64,000 nt of DNA. It comes from Sphingomonas sp. LM7 (GTDB lineage Bacteria; Pseudomonadota; Alphaproteobacteria; Sphingomonadales; Sphingomonadaceae). This document shows, one piece after another, positions 1 to 14,400 of this stretch (position 1 is its first letter; the number at the start of each line of letters is the position of its first letter). The notes beneath the pieces are model-generated. The model made no database searches and was not told the DNA's origin. It saw nothing but the letters and a program-made list of their open reading frames with translations. Location: contig NZ_CP019511.1 in the NCBI RefSeq assembly GCF_002002925.1, forward strand, positions 1,240,001 through 1,304,000, written 5' to 3'. A program made the position numbers and the translations under genes.

Positions 1-3000
1 CCCGAGAGCATGCGCGTCTGGCGATCATAGTGGAGCCAGTCGGGCAGCGCGGTGCCGCCCTGCCCGCGCAGTTCGACGACCAGCGCATCACCATCGGCGT
101 CGCTGACGAGGCCGGCAGGCAGCGTGGCAGTGAAAGGCTGGTCCTCGACGCCGGTCAGCACTGGCAGCATGTCGATCGCCGGGGCATCGTTGACCGCGGC
201 GATCGTCACTGCGACCCGAGCGACCGCCGTGGCGCCGCTTGAATCGATGATCTCATAATCGAACCACGCTTCGCCGTTGGCGTTCGTGGCGGGCGTGATC
301 ACCAGCTGGCCGATGCCGTTGTCGACGACAGTGACATTGTGCTGGTCGACGATGCGCTTGAGCACGATCGCCTGCCGATCGACGTCATAGTCGTTGGCGA
401 GCAACTGGGTGGTGAAGAGGGTGAGCGGCGTATCCTCGACCATGGCCAGCGTGTCGCCGGTCGCGACCGGGCGATCGGCGACCGGCAGCACGTCGATCGT
501 GACGGTAGTCGGGATCGCGAAGCCGCTCTCGTTGGTGATCGCGTAAGTGAGCGTCGCCTTGCCGAAGAAATTGGCGTCGGGCGTGAAGCGCCACAGCCCG
601 TTGGCGAGCTCGACGACGTTGCCGCCGGTGAGGCCGAGGAAGATCGGCGTGGTGCCCTCGGGGATATAGTCGTTGGCGAGGAGCATCGCCGGATCGATGT
701 CGAGATAGCCGTCCTCGAGCATTTCGAGGCCCCGGTCGGAGACCGCGATCGGCAAGTCGAACTCGGGCTTGATGATCAGCGAGACATAGCCGGTGCTGGT
801 CGCGCCGTGGATATCGGTAACGCGGTAATGGAAGCCCGCGTCGCCATAATAGCCCTCGCGGCCCAGGAACACCGCGGTATCGCCTTCGCGGCGGACGACG
901 CCGTTGTCGCCGTCGAACACTTCGACGAGCGTGAACGCATCACCTTCGACATCGCGATCGTTGGCGATCAGATCGGCGAAGTTGACGACCAGCTCGGTAT
1001 CCTGATCGCCAAGATAGATTCCGTCGGGATTGGCGATCGGCGCGTCATTCACTGCTGCGATATCGAAGGTGAAGCTGCCAGTGCTGGTGCGGCGGCCATC
1101 GGTGATCGTGTAGCTGAACGCGACCGGCCCGGTGACGTTTTCGTCGGGAACGAACTGGTAGCGGCCGTTCGGAAGCGTCAGAATGCGGCCGTCCGGATGT
1201 TCGGTCGACAGAGAAACGAAGCGGACCGCGTCGCCGTCCAGATCGCTGTCGTTCGCGAGGAGGTCGGCCGCCGTGAAGATATAGGGCGTATCCTCGGTCG
1301 CGGCGAAGACGTCGGCGACGAGGGTCGGCGCACGGTTGGTCGGGCGGACATCGACTTCGACGCGGCCGACGCTGGTGCCGTGGACGTCGTCGGTGACGGT
1401 GTAATCGAAGCTCGCCAGACCGTCCCAGTCGCCCTTGGGCGTGAAGCGGATGCTGGTGCCGTCGAAGCTGACCGTGCCGTTGACTGCGTTGAGCACGTCG
1501 AGGAAGCGGATCGCATCGCCATCGACGTCATAATCGTTGGCGAGCAGGTCCGCAGGGGTGAGGACCAGAACCGTCTCTTCGAGGCCCTGGAACCGATCGG
1601 TCACGGCATGCGGGGCGTCGAAGCGCGACTGGACTTCGAGCGAGACCTGGCCGGAGACGGCGCCCTGACGATCGTCGGTCAGCGTGTAGCCGAAACCGTC
1701 GAGGCCCGAGAAGCCGGTGTTGGGTGTGTAGGTGACCGTGGCGAGATTGCCGTCGAAGAAGCGCGTCGCGGCGCCGGTCACACCGTCGGTGCTGCGCGTC
1801 CAGACCAGGCCGAAGCTCTTGCGCACATCGAGCGGCACCGTGGCGGTGACCGTGCCGGTGGTGGCGTCGATCACCATCCAGTCGGGCAGGTCCGAGCCGT
1901 CGGCGAGCGTCGCCGACCAAGTCGCGCCGGCCGCGGCGAGCCCGGCAGGGACTTCGAGCGTGACGGTGGCGAGCGCGATGGCGAGCGCACCGTTGGTGGT
2001 TGCGGTGAGCGCCGTGACGCGGAGCCGGTCGCCATCGTCATCGCGATCGTTGGCGATCAGGTCGATGATCCGGAAGCTGACCGTTTCGGCCTCACGCAGC
2101 GTGAAGCTGTCGGCGCCGGCATCGGGCTTCTCGGCATCGGGGGCGACATCGAACAGAATCGTCGCGGGATCGAGCGAGGCGCCGCCCTTCTCGTCCTGGG
2201 CGTTGTAGAGGATCGCGATCGTGCCGTTGAAATCGACCGGGGCGTGAAGATTGATCCGCTCGCCGGCGGTGCTGGTCCCGAAGCCATCGGCATCATTGAG
2301 GCGATAATGCGCATCGACTGCGACTTCGGTGATGATCGACATCGCCGGGATCGTCGTTCCGTTGCCGGCGATATCGAGCCGCACAGGCACTGCGCCGACG
2401 AAGCTCGCGGGGGGCGTGCCGGTGAAGGCGAAGGTCTCGGCATCGAAGCTCAGCCAGCTCGGCAGCGGCGCGCGGCTCTCACGCGATGCAGTGATCGCCC
2501 CTGCCCCGCCCAGGTCGAGCGCGAACAGGCCCTGTGCGGCGAAATAGGGATCGCCCGCGAGCAATGCGTTGATCGCCGGATCGAGCGGCAGGCGGGGATC
2601 GATGACGAACTCGAGCGTGAAGCCGCGCTTGGCGGCGTCATACTCGTCCTCGCCCAGCGTTTCGGCCGGCGGCGTGAAGGTGATCTGGAGGCGCGCCACC
2701 GGGGCGTCGGAATCGGGCTCGAAGCCGGTGAGGTGGAGCGTGCGCGTTGCGGCGTCGAAGCCGAGCCAGTCGGGCAGCCCGCGACCACCGGCAAGGCTGG
2801 CGGTAAAGCCACCCTGCGCCATGTCGAACAGGGCAAGGTCGCTGTCATATCCGATGCCCGCACCGCCTGAGAAGGCGGCAGGATCCAGCGTCACCGTCTC
2901 ACTGCGAGTCACCGGCACCGCCGCGGGATCGGCCGGGTTCTGCCAGCTGAATGCCAGCGTGACGTCGATCGGTGCGGTGGCGCCCTCCGGCGGGGTGCCG

Positions 3001-6000
3001 GTGAAGCGGCGCGTCACGGCGTCGAAGGCGAGCCAGACGGGCAGCGGCGCGCCGTCGGCGAGGGTCGCCACAACGCTGGTGCCCGCGGCGAACGCAGTCT
3101 CGCCGAATTCATGGCTGACGGCGAAGGGTGCGCGGACCTGATAGCCGCCCATCACCTCTTCACCGACCGACAGACCGGCGGCGAGTTCGTCCGCCGCGCC
3201 CTGATCAAAGCTGTAGCGGTGCGCGAAGGTGGTGCCATTGCTGGGATCGTGGAGGAAGACGACGACGTCGGTGCGGACGGTGCCTTGAGGCGGGGTGCCG
3301 GTGAAGGTCATCGTCGCGGCGTCGAAGCTCAGCCACTCGGGCAGGCCCTCGTTGTTGGCAGCGCGCGCCTCGACAGTGAAGCCCGCCGAGAGGAAGCGCC
3401 GGTCGAGCACGCCGAGCACCGCGGAGTCGCGGAAGAAAAGCACGTCGCCCTGCAGGTCGTAATCGTTGCCGAAGGCTTCGGCAGGGATGACGTAGAGCGT
3501 CTTGTCCTCGATCCCGCGGACCACATCGTCGCGCAGCACCGGGCCGTCGTTGCGCGGCATCACCGTGATCGCGGCATAGCCGGTCGCAGTGCCGCCACGG
3601 CCGTCGCTGATCGTGTACTGGAAGCCGGCGCCGCCATTGTAATCGGCACGCGGGCTGAATTCGATCATCCCGTCGGCGCGGATGCGGACCTTGCCATTAT
3701 CGGGGAAGCGCTGGACGCTGACGAGCGTCAGCGTGTCGCCATTCTCGTCGGTATCGTTGGCGAGCAGGGTCGCCGGATCGATCACGAGGATCGTGTCTTC
3801 GAGCGTGCGCAGGCCATAATCATTGCGCGCGACCGGTGCGTCGTTGAGCGGGCGCACCTTGAGCTCGTAGCTCAGCGTCGCCGAGGCACCGCGCGCGTCG
3901 ATCACGTCGAAGGTCAGGAACCCCTTGCCCAGCGCACCCGGCGTATAGGCGATCGTCTGGGTCGCGGCATCCCAGATCGCATTGCCATTGTCGGTAGCCT
4001 TGCCGTTGGCCGCATAATGCAGCCCGACGAACGAGAAGGCGTCGGTTTCGATATCGTAGACCGACGCCATCAGCTCAGCGACGGTGATCGTCGTGGTCAT
4101 GTCCATGCGGACGACCTGCTGCTGCTTGTCGAGCCGGGGCGCGTCGTTGACCGGGTTCACATAAACTTCGACCTTGGCCGTCGAAGTAGCGCCGGCGGAG
4201 TCGGACAAGATATATTCGAAGCCGGCGAAGCCGAAGAAATCGGGCCGTGGCTTGAACTCGATATACTGGCCGTCGATCTTCCAGGTGAGGTTGGTCGCCG
4301 GCCCCTCATATTCGTCGCGCTTCCAATAGGGATAGAGGTCGTTGCCCCCCTCATCCTTGAGCGGGCGCACCCCGACAATGGTCAGCGGCTCGAACTCGCC
4401 GTCGCCATCGACGTCATAGTCGTTGGCGAGCAGCGCATCGATGCGGATGCGCAGGATCATGTCTTCGGTGGCGTTGATCCGAGGATCATCGACGCCGACC
4501 GGCGCATCGTTGACCGGGGCGAGATTCACTTCGACACGCGCCGTGGATTCGCGGCCGAAGTCGTCGCGGACGGTATAGTCGAAGAACGCATCGCCGTTGT
4601 AATTGGCCGCGCCGGTGAAGGCGATCCTGCCGTCGGCGGTGATCGAAACCGAGCCATGGACGGCGTTGCCGACGCCGACCAGTTCGAGCGCGCCGTCATG
4701 GCCTTCGGTGATGTCGTTGAGCATCAACGTCACCGGATCGAGGATCGCAGTCACGTCCTCGGTGCCGAACAGATAGATATCGTCCTGCGCGTCGAGCAGT
4801 CCGGCGCGAACCAGCGCCTCGATCTGGGTGCGGTTCCAGGTGGCGCCGTTGGCGAACGCGATCGTCTCGATCCCCCTCTCGTTGCCGAGGAAGTGGTTCA
4901 CGATGCGGGCGCGATCCTTGAGGAAGCTGCCGTCGTTCTCGAGCACGACGACCAGATCGTCGCCCTCGCGGACCAGCGAGACATCCTTTGGAAGCACGCC
5001 TTCGATCAGCACCAGCCGATCGACGTCGCCGGCACCACCGATTTCGGTGATCACGTCGCCGCCGCGGCGGAAGCCGAAGCGATAGTCGTCCGATCCCGCG
5101 CCGCCGCGAAGCACATCGTCACCGCGGCCGCCGTCGAACACTTCCGCGTCGGCGCCGCCGAGCAGCGTATCGTCGAAGATCGAGCCAGTGACCTGCTCGA
5201 TCGAAATCAGCGTGTCGCCCACAGCCTCTCCGGCCAGCCCGACGCCCGCGCCGAGATCGACGGTGACCGCAGCTTCGGCGCGCGAATAATCGGCCGTGTC
5301 GAAGCCATCGCGACCATCGATCACATCGGCGCCGAGCCCGCCGCTCAGCCGGTTGTCGCCGGCGTCGCCACGCAGCACATCGGCATGATAGGAGCCGCGC
5401 ACCAGCTCGATGCCGCTGAACACATCGCCCTGCGCGTCGCCGCTGCCGGCATTGCCGTTGGCGAGGTCGATCGTCACGCCTTCGGTCGACAGCGAATATT
5501 CGACCATGTCGATGCCGTCGCCGCCGATCAGCAGATCGGCACCGCGACCGCCGATCAGCGTGTCGTCGCCCGCGCCGCCATCCAGCCGGTCGTCGCCACG
5601 GCCGCCGATCAGCACGTTGGCACCGCCGTTGCCGGTGAGGATGTCGTCGAAATCGGAGCCGGTGAGGTTCTCGATGCCGATCAGCACATCGCCCTCGGCA
5701 TCGCCGCCATGCGCGGTGCCATCGGCGAGCGAGACCGTCACGCCTGCCGGGCTGCTGCCGGCTTCGTCGGAGAAATATTCTACCGTGTCGATGCCGTCGC
5801 CACCATCGAGCACGTCGGCACCCGCGCCGCCATGGAGGCGATCATTGTCGGCGCCGCCAAGGAGGATGTCGTCGCCGCCGCGGCCGACCAGCTGGTCCCG
5901 GCCCTCGCCGCCTTCGAGGCGGTTGGCCTGGGCATTGCCGCCGAGGATGTCGGCGAACTGCGTGCCGACCAGCGCCTCGATGCCGGTATAGACGTCGCCA

Positions 6001-8490
6001 TGCGCGACGCCGCCCTGGCCGATGCGCGATTCCAGGTCGGCACGCACGCCGATCAGGCTGCCGGTGAAGACGAGCGTGTCGTAGCCCGCGCCGCCATTGA
6101 CGGTGTCGGCACCATCGCCCGCGTCGATCCAGTCGTCGCCGTCGCCCGCGTCGATCGTGTCGCCGCCGGCGCCCGCTTCGAACACATCGTTGCCGCCGAA
6201 ACCGAGGATCCAGTCGTCGCCGCCGCCGGTGCGGATCGTGTCGTCGCCGGCATTGCCCTCGACATAGTCGATCTTGCCGGTGCCGATCAGCGTGCCGAGA
6301 TAGAAGCTCTCGACGCTCGCCTTGGCGAAGCCGGTGTCCTCCAGGCCCTGCGCGTCCGCGATGCGATATTCAATCGTGACGTTGCCGCTGAAGCCAGGAG
6401 CGAAGTCGATCACGACGAATTGCTCGCCATGATAGGTGACGAGCCGTGCAGTGCCCACCGACACGCGCTGGCCCTGGGCGAGCGCGACGGGATCGAGCAC
6501 CGCGTCGATGCCGATGAAGGTCGGGCGCGGGCGATCGGGCTGGTCGAGATCGACATCGGGGATGCCGTCGCCATTGGTGTCGATCTGCTCGATATCGAAA
6601 TCGTTGAAGATCAGGTCGGCGACGCGGATCACCATCGGGATGTCGAGCGGAGTCGAGAAACCCGAATCGTCGACAACCGTGGGATCGTCGTTCGAGGGAA
6701 TGATGACGATATCGACGAACGCTTCGGCAGTGCCGTCGACTCCGTCGGTCACCCGGTAGCGGAAGCCCGACGACGTCGAAGCGTCGAGATTGGGCGTGAA
6801 CAGCAGATTGCCGTCCGCATCGAATTCAATGCGGCCGTTGATCCCGTCGATCAACTCCCAATCGAGGAAGGTCAGCGGATCACGATCGAGATCATAGTCG
6901 TTGCCGAGCAGCGCGGAGATCGGGATCGTCGTCGGCACGTCTTCATAGACGTAGATCGTGTCGTTGCCGGCGATCGGCGGGCCGTCGCTGACATTGTCGA
7001 AATACAGCGTAACGATGCCGCCATCGACTGCGCCGCTCGGATCGGTGACCGTGTAGGCAAAGGTCGCCTCGCCCCAATAATTTTCGTCCGGCGTGAAGAT
7101 GATCTTGCCGTCGCGGATCTCCAGCGTGCCATGAAACGCATCGCGCGCCTGTTCGAAGAACACTGCGAACCCTTCGGGATCATAGTCGTTCTTGAGCAGC
7201 TCGATGATCGGGATCTCGATCGCGACGTCTTCGGGACCGCGAAGGAAGTAGAAGTCGTCGTCCTGGTAATTGTCGTCGCGCGCCACCGGGCGGTCGTTGA
7301 CCGGCGTGTAGGCGATCGTCGCGCGTGCCCAACTGTAACCGCCCTGATCGTCGGTGACCTGATAATCGAACCAGGCATCGCCGTTGAAATCGGCCCAGGG
7401 CTCGAACAACACGGTGCCGTTCTCGAGCAGGCGGGCGTTGCCGCCATGGCTGTTGGCCACTGCGATTACCCGCATCGGATCGCCGTCGCGCTCGATATCG
7501 TTGGCGAGCAGCCGCTCGGCCGACAGCACGATAGGATTGTCTTCGAGGATCGGCTCGCCCGCCTGAGTCAGCTCGAAGCGGTCGGCGCGCGCTTCCGGCG
7601 CGTCGTTGACGGGGGTGACGTTGAGGTGGACGCGGCCGGTCGCAATGGCGCCAGACGGGTCGGCCACGACATAGTCGAAATAGGTCTGGCCCCAATAATA
7701 GTCCCGCGGGCGGACTTCGATCAGGCCCTGCGCGTTGATCGAGACGATCGCGTTGGCGCTCGACAGCAGCGACTGGATCACCAGCGTATCGCCGTCGACG
7801 TCGCGGTCGTTGGCGAGCAGGGTCGCGGGGTCGATCGTGAAGGTCGTGCCCTCGGCAGTGACGAAGCCGCCGTCCGCCGCGGCGATCGGGGCGTCGTTGA
7901 CCGGGGTGACGTCGATATAGACGCGTGCCTCGGCGCGGCCTCCTTCGGGCGTGTTGGCGACGTAGAGGAACGAGGCGCGGCCGGTGAAATTGGCATCAGG
8001 CGTGAAGCCGATGCTGCCGTCGCTGGCCAGCGAGGCGATGCCGCCGACTGCGCCATAGACCTGGCCGACCAGCATGCGATCGCCGTCGAGATCGTTCGAG
8101 AGCAGTCGCTCGACTCGGATCGTGAGGAAGTCGTCTTCCTCGACCGTGAAGCCGATATCGTCGAGCGCCGTGGCGACGGGCCGCACGCGGATTTCGACAT
8201 TGCCGGTGGCGAAGCCGCTGCGGCCGTCGGAGAGGGTGTAGCGTAGCTGGGTGGGGCCGTAATAGCCGCCGGTGGCCGTGAAGGTGATTTCGCCGGCCTG
8301 ATTGATCGTCGCGACGCCATGCGCGCCGCCATCGACTGCAACGATGCGAATCGCATCGCCGTCGGCATCGAAATCGTTGCGAAGCAGATCGGCGGCACGA
8401 AGCACCAGCGGCTGGCCAGTGGTAACCGAGTAGAAGCCGTCGTCGCGCGCGACCGGGGCACGATTGTCGAGCCGTTCGAGCAGGGTGTCG
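1..8490 (-). repeat. Cadherin-like / tandem-95 module array (coding)
   Basis: From residue about 7160 to the window edge the giant protein has about 18 modules of 90-110 residues built on 'VNDAPxAxDD ... EDTxLxIxxxxLLANDxDxDGDxL ... Y.xxDxxGGxxxAxVxVxVxPVNDAP'. This is the pattern of bacterial cadherin-like/VCBS domains of adhesins. Between about 2380 and 3560 there are four or five 'LPxWLxFDxxTxxFTGTPP' segments (He_PIG/dystroglycan-type cadherin-like). One block of plain RTX nonapeptides (about 5030-6300) splits the array. Such modules usually form long, calcium-stiffened rods; that role is inferred. Confidence 0.85.
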
Positions 8491-11400
8491 TGCGTCCAGG
8501 TGACGCCGTCGGCGAACACGAAACTCTCGATCCCGCGGCCGCCGAGCGTCAGTGCATCGACCACAGTGACGCTGTCGCTGGCCGAGGAGGCGAAGCGGAA
8601 CACCACGGTGTCGCTGCCGCGGAACAGGCGCTCGACCGAAACGTCGGTCGAGGCGATGCCCGAGAAGGTGACGCGATCGGCGGCGGTATCGGTGCCGCCG
8701 TCCTGGATCGTGTCGTTGCCGTCGCCGCGGGCATAGACATAGGAGTCCGCGCCCTGCCCGCCCGCCATGTAATCGGCGCCGGTGCCCGAGCGCAGCAGGT
8801 CCGCGCCGTCGAAGCCGCGGATCGAATCGTCGCCGGGGGTGACGATGTCCTGGAGCGCGCGGGCACGCATCGCGTCACGGTTCCATTCCGTCCCGTCGGC
8901 GAAGCGGACGACGAGGCTCGACGAACCGCCATTCTGGTTGGCGAGCACGTCGCGAAGCACGAGCCGGTCGCCGCTGCTCTTGAAGCTGATCACCAGATCG
9001 TTGCTGTCGGGCCCTGCGCGGACCGCAGAGGCGATGTCGGCGACGTTGAGGTCGTCGAGCCGGACCACGTCGTTGCCGCTGCCGAATGCGTCGATGCGAT
9101 CGTCGCCGTCGCCGCGGCGATAGACATAGATGTCGTTCGCAGCCTCGCCGACGACGAGGTCGCTGCCGCCACCGCCGGTGATGGTGTCGTCGCCGGGCGT
9201 GCCCTCGATGATGTCGTCGCCGCCGGTGGAGGCGCCGGCGAGCAGCCGCGCGACGATGTCGGCGACGCTGAGCGTTACGCCGCTGCCCGTGAGCACCAGC
9301 GTCTCGATCCCGCGCGCGCCGGACAGCGCGTCGAGGATGACGACCTCATCGTCGCTCCCGGCGAAGCGGATCACGATGTCGTTGCTGCCGACTCCGCGAC
9401 GGATGAACTGGAGGTCCTGATCGGCATAGCCGGCGATTTCGAGCCGGTCGGCGGCGCTGTTGCTCGCGTCGCGGATCGTCTCGCGGCCATCCCCGCGAGT
9501 GAAGCGATAGATGTCGTCGCCGAGGCCGCCGACCAGTTGGTCGTCGCCCAGGCCGCCAGCGAGGATGTTGGCCGTGTCGTCGCCGTGGAGGACGTCGTTG
9601 CCGATGCTGGCGGCACGCGCGAGCAAATCGGCCAGGCCCCATTCGGTGCCGTCGGCGAAGCGGACGCGCTCGATCTTGCCCGCGCCCAGCGCGTCCTCGA
9701 TCGTGACGCGCTCATTGCCGTCGAGATGTTCGAGCGTGAAGCGGGTACCGTCATTGTTCTGGCGCACGCGGATCCGGTCCGCGGCCAGGCCCGCACCGAG
9801 TTCGAGCACGTCGTCGGCACCGCCGCCATCGACGATCAGGTCCTGGCCGCCGCCCAGGCCGAAGCGATAGCGGTCGTTGCCCGCGCCGCCTTCGAGCCGG
9901 TCGACGCCACTGCCGCCGTCGAGCACGTCGTCGCCGTCGCGGCCGACCAGCCGGTCGTCGCCAGCGCCGCCCGAAAGCGTGTCCACGCCCGGCGTGCCGT
10001 AGATCAGGTCGTCGCCGGCAGTCGATGCGGTCGCCATCGCGACGAGCATCGCCGGGGTCCAGACCGTGCCGTCGGCAAAGGCGATTTCGCGGACCGACAT
10101 GCCGGGGCTCGCCGCCATGCCGAGGTCGATGCGGTCACCGGTGCCGATGATCTCGAGCACCACCGTCTCACGGCCGCGGACCAGCCGGACGTCGCCGGCC
10201 GCGATCCCGGCGGCGAATTCGACGCGGTTGGCGCCGGAATCGTCGGAGATGACGTCCTGGCCGTCGCCGCGGGCGAAGCGATAGACGTCGTCGCCGCCGC
10301 CGCCGCGGAGCTGGTCGTCGCCGGTGCCGCCGATGAGGATGTCGGCAAGGCCCGAGCCGGTGAGCACATCATTGCCGGCAAGGCCGGACAGCGTGCGCGG
10401 CGCATTGGGGTCGATCTCGAACAGCCGGACATTGTCGAGCGAAGCGCCGATATTGTCCTGGGTGCCGGTTGCCCGGAAGCCGAGGACATTGTCGCCGGTG
10501 ATGGCGGTGAGCAGCAGCGCGCTGCCGCGCGGCGTGATTCCGGTCGCATCGACCGAGGCGACTACCGCGCCGTTCCACAGCACCTCGAAGCTGCCCGAGA
10601 CGGCGCTGGTGCGATTGGCATGATCGAACTGGAGCAGCAGGCTCTGGCCCGCGGCAAGCCCCGCGACGGTCTGGCGGATGTTCATGTTGCGGCCGTTGCC
10701 GTCGAGGTCGAGCCAGTGCGTGCCCTCGGTCGCGACGATGCCTTCGACGCCGCTGTTGGTCAGTTCGAACTGCGCGCCATTGATGTCGGTCCAGCCGGCA
10801 AGCGAGAAGGTGGTCCAGCCCCAGCCGGTATAATTGCCGGCGGCGGCATTGACGATTTCGAACCCGCCATTGACCAGCAGGTCGCGCGTCGCCGAGGCGG
10901 CGGGTGCGATTCGCACGGCGAGCGCGTCGTCGCCCGCAGTTGCGGCAACCGAGCGGGCGAGCAGATCGGTCCAGCTCCAGCTCGAACCATCGGCGAACCG
11001 CACGGCTTCGAGTGCGCCACCGGGGGCGAACGCATTGGCAAGCAGCACGCGGCCGCCATTGTCGGCGACTCGGAGTTCGATACCCTGGCTGCCATATTGA
11101 GCGACGCTGACGTCGGCTGCGGTGATGCCAGCGCCGAATTCGATGCGGTCGCTGCCGCCCTCGTCGGTTATCGTGTCGCGGCCGTCGCCGCGGGCAAAGC
11201 GATAGACGTCGTTGCCGGTGCCGCCGTTCAGCGTGTCGTCGCCGGCGCCGCCCTGGAACAGATCGTTGCCATCGCCCGCATCGTCGGCGGTGCCGCCACG
11301 CAGCACGTCGTTGCCGCTGTCACCGACGAGGATGTCGTTGCCGCGGCCGCCATCGATGACGTCGTCGCCGGCGCCGCCGGTGATCTGGTCGTCGTCGAAG

Positions 11401-14400
11401 CCACCATCGATCCGGTCGTTGCCGGTGCCGCCGGAGAGGCGGTCATTGCCGGCATAGCCCGAGATCACATCATCGCCGCCATTGCCGAGGATACGGTCGC
11501 CCAGCGGGCTGCCGCCCAGCACCGAGCCGGCATTGCCATCGACGATGTTGAGCGAATTGTCCGACCCGATCGGCACGCCGTCGAAATTGGCGGCAGTGAG
11601 CGTCGCCGCATCGATGCCGAGCAGGCGCAGCGCGACCAGGTCCATGCCCTCGGTGTCGCGGACCACGACCAGCGTGTCGGCGCCGCCCTGGACCAGCCGC
11701 ACGCGGCCGTCCTCGAACGGATTGGGATTGCCTTCGAACAGCCGAATCACGTCGCCGCCGGCACCCACCTGGAAATCGGTGATCACATCGGCGGCGCGAT
11801 CGGGCGCGGCGCCATGGGTGGGGACATAGGAGAAGATGTCGCGCCCGGCGCCGCCGGTCAGCGTATCGACGAACGCGTCGCCGGCGATACCGCCGAAATG
11901 ATCGTTGCCACCGCCGCCGATCAGCACGTCCGCGCCGTCGCCGCCGTCGAGATAGTCGGCCGCGTTGCCGCCGGTGAGCGTGTCGTCGCCCGCACCGCCG
12001 ACCAGCCATGCGCCGGTAACTGCGATATCGGGCACGAGCCGAGTCAGCAGATCGGCGGGCTGCAGCGTCGTGGCGCTGGCGGCGAACGCAACTGCTTCGA
12101 TGGCGTTCCCACCGCTGGCGAAGGCGCCGGCGACGGTGACATGGTCGGCGCTGTCGGCGAAGCGGATGTGGAGATCGTCACCGATGCGGCTGAAGCGCGT
12201 GTTCTCAAGCGCATGGCCCTCGATCCGCAGCAAGTCGCCGGCGGATTCGCCGCGGTCCTCGATCCGGTCGACGCCATCGCCCGCGGCGAACACATAGAGG
12301 TCCGCGCCCCCGCCGCCGATGAGCAAGTCGCTGCCGCTGCCGCCCGCGAGCCGGTCGTCGCCCAATCCGCCTTCGAGGCGATCGTCGCCCGCCCCGCCCG
12401 AAATCTGGTCCGCGCCGCCAAGGCCCAGGAGGATATCGTTGCCGTTCGCGCCGGCGATCGTTTCGGCCGCGTCGGTGCCGGTATAGCTGTCGTCGCCTGC
12501 AGTGCCGGCCATCGCACGGGCGAGCAGGTCGGCCTGAGTCCAGCTGGTCCCGTCAGCGAAGCGCACCGCCTCGATCGCGCCTGCGCCGCTGCCGACGCCG
12601 TTCTCCAGCGTGACGCGCTGGCTGTTGGCGAGTTCGAGCACGAACGCCGTGCCAGCGCGGCTGACGCGGACATCGGCCGGGCCGATTCCGGCGCCGAATT
12701 CGACGGTGTCGACGCCGCCATCGTCCTGGATACGGTCCTGACCGTCGCCCAGCGCGATGCGATAGAGATCGTCGCCCGCGCCGCCACGCAGCAGATCGTC
12801 GCCGCGCCCGCCGACCAGCGTGTCGGCATTGCCTTCGCCGGAGAGGCTATCGTTGCCCGCTCCGCCTTCGAGCGTATCGTTGCCGGCCGCGCCCGAAAGC
12901 GTGTCGTCGCCCGCGCCGCCGACGAGCAGATCGGCGTTCGGCGATCCCACCAGCAGGTCGCCTTGCGGCGTGCCGGCCCGGGTCAGCGCGGCGATAGCCT
13001 CGAAATCGAGCGTCGTGCCATCGGCGAAGACGAGTTGCTCGACTGCGGTGGCAGACCCCGAGAACATGCCGGCGACGAGCAGCCGGTCGTCGGTGTCGGC
13101 CACCCGGATCAACAGGTCGCCATTGGCCATGCGCTCCAGGCGCAGGTCGGCGAGGGCCAGCCCCTCGCCCAGCACGATGCGATCGAAGCCGTAATTCTCA
13201 CTGAGGCGATCTTGGCCCGAACCACGCCCGAACACATAGCGATCGTCGCCGTCGCCGCCCGCGAGGGAGTCGTTGCCGCTGCCGCCGTCGATCAGATCGG
13301 CGCCGACACCGCCGTCCAGCGTGTCGTTGCCGTCGCCGCCGAACAGCTGGTCGGCGCCCTGCCCGCCCAGCAGCTGGTCGTCGCCGGCACCGCCATGAAG
13401 CTGATCGTCGCCCGCCAGCCCTTCGAGCCGATCGCGGCCCGCCGGAAGCGCCACGGTCTCGACGAACCGGTTCAGCTGGATATTGTCGAGCGACGCCCCG
13501 CTCGAATTCTCCCAGCCGGTGCCCCGGAAGGTGACGACATTGTTCCCGTCGAGCGCCGTCACGCGGACCATGCGGTGAGTCATCGCGGTGCCGGTATCGT
13601 TGATCCGTGCGACGACCTGACCGTTCCACAGCACTTCGAAGCCGCCGCTCTCGGCGTCGGTGCGGTTGGCGTGATCGAACTGGAGCAGCAGCGATTCCCC
13701 GGCGGCGAGCCCGGTTACCGTCTGCGAGATGACCATGTTGCTGTTCGAGCCGCCGCCCGAATCCATGTCGAGCCAATAGGCGCCATCGGTCGCGGCGATG
13801 CCCGCATAGCCGCTGTTGACGAGCTCCCAGGACTGGCCGCCTTCGCGGGTCCAGCCCGGCAGCACACCGTCCGACCACTGCCCCCAATCCTGGGGCGTAA
13901 AGTCCGTACCGAGCGTCTCGAAGCTGCCATTGGCGATGAGGTTGGGGCCATCCGGCTGGAGCCGCACTGCGGAATCGCCGGTCAGCACATCGTCGCCGCC
14001 GGTGCCGGTGAGCTGGTCGTCGCCCGCCGTGCCGGTCAGCGCCGCACCTGCGGACGGGGCCTCGACGAATTCGCCCTGCGACTCCTCGATCCGCGCCATC
14101 AGCTCGGCATGGGTCCAGCGCGATCCGTCGGCGAAGCGCACTTCGCCGATCGCATAGGAATTGGTGCCGTAGATCACGGTCAGCCGGTCCTCGCTGCCGC
14201 GAATCTTGAGGACGAGGTTGCTGCCGCTGCTCTCGACGAGGAGGTCGCTCGCGGTGATGCCTTCGCCGAAGGAGACGATGTCGTCGTCGCCGCTCCACGA
14301 ATAGCGGTTGTAGACCGTGTCCTGGCCCGAGCCGCGGCCGAATACATAGACGTCGGTGCCGTAGCCGCCGTCGATCCAGTCGTTGCCGGCGCCGCCGTCG

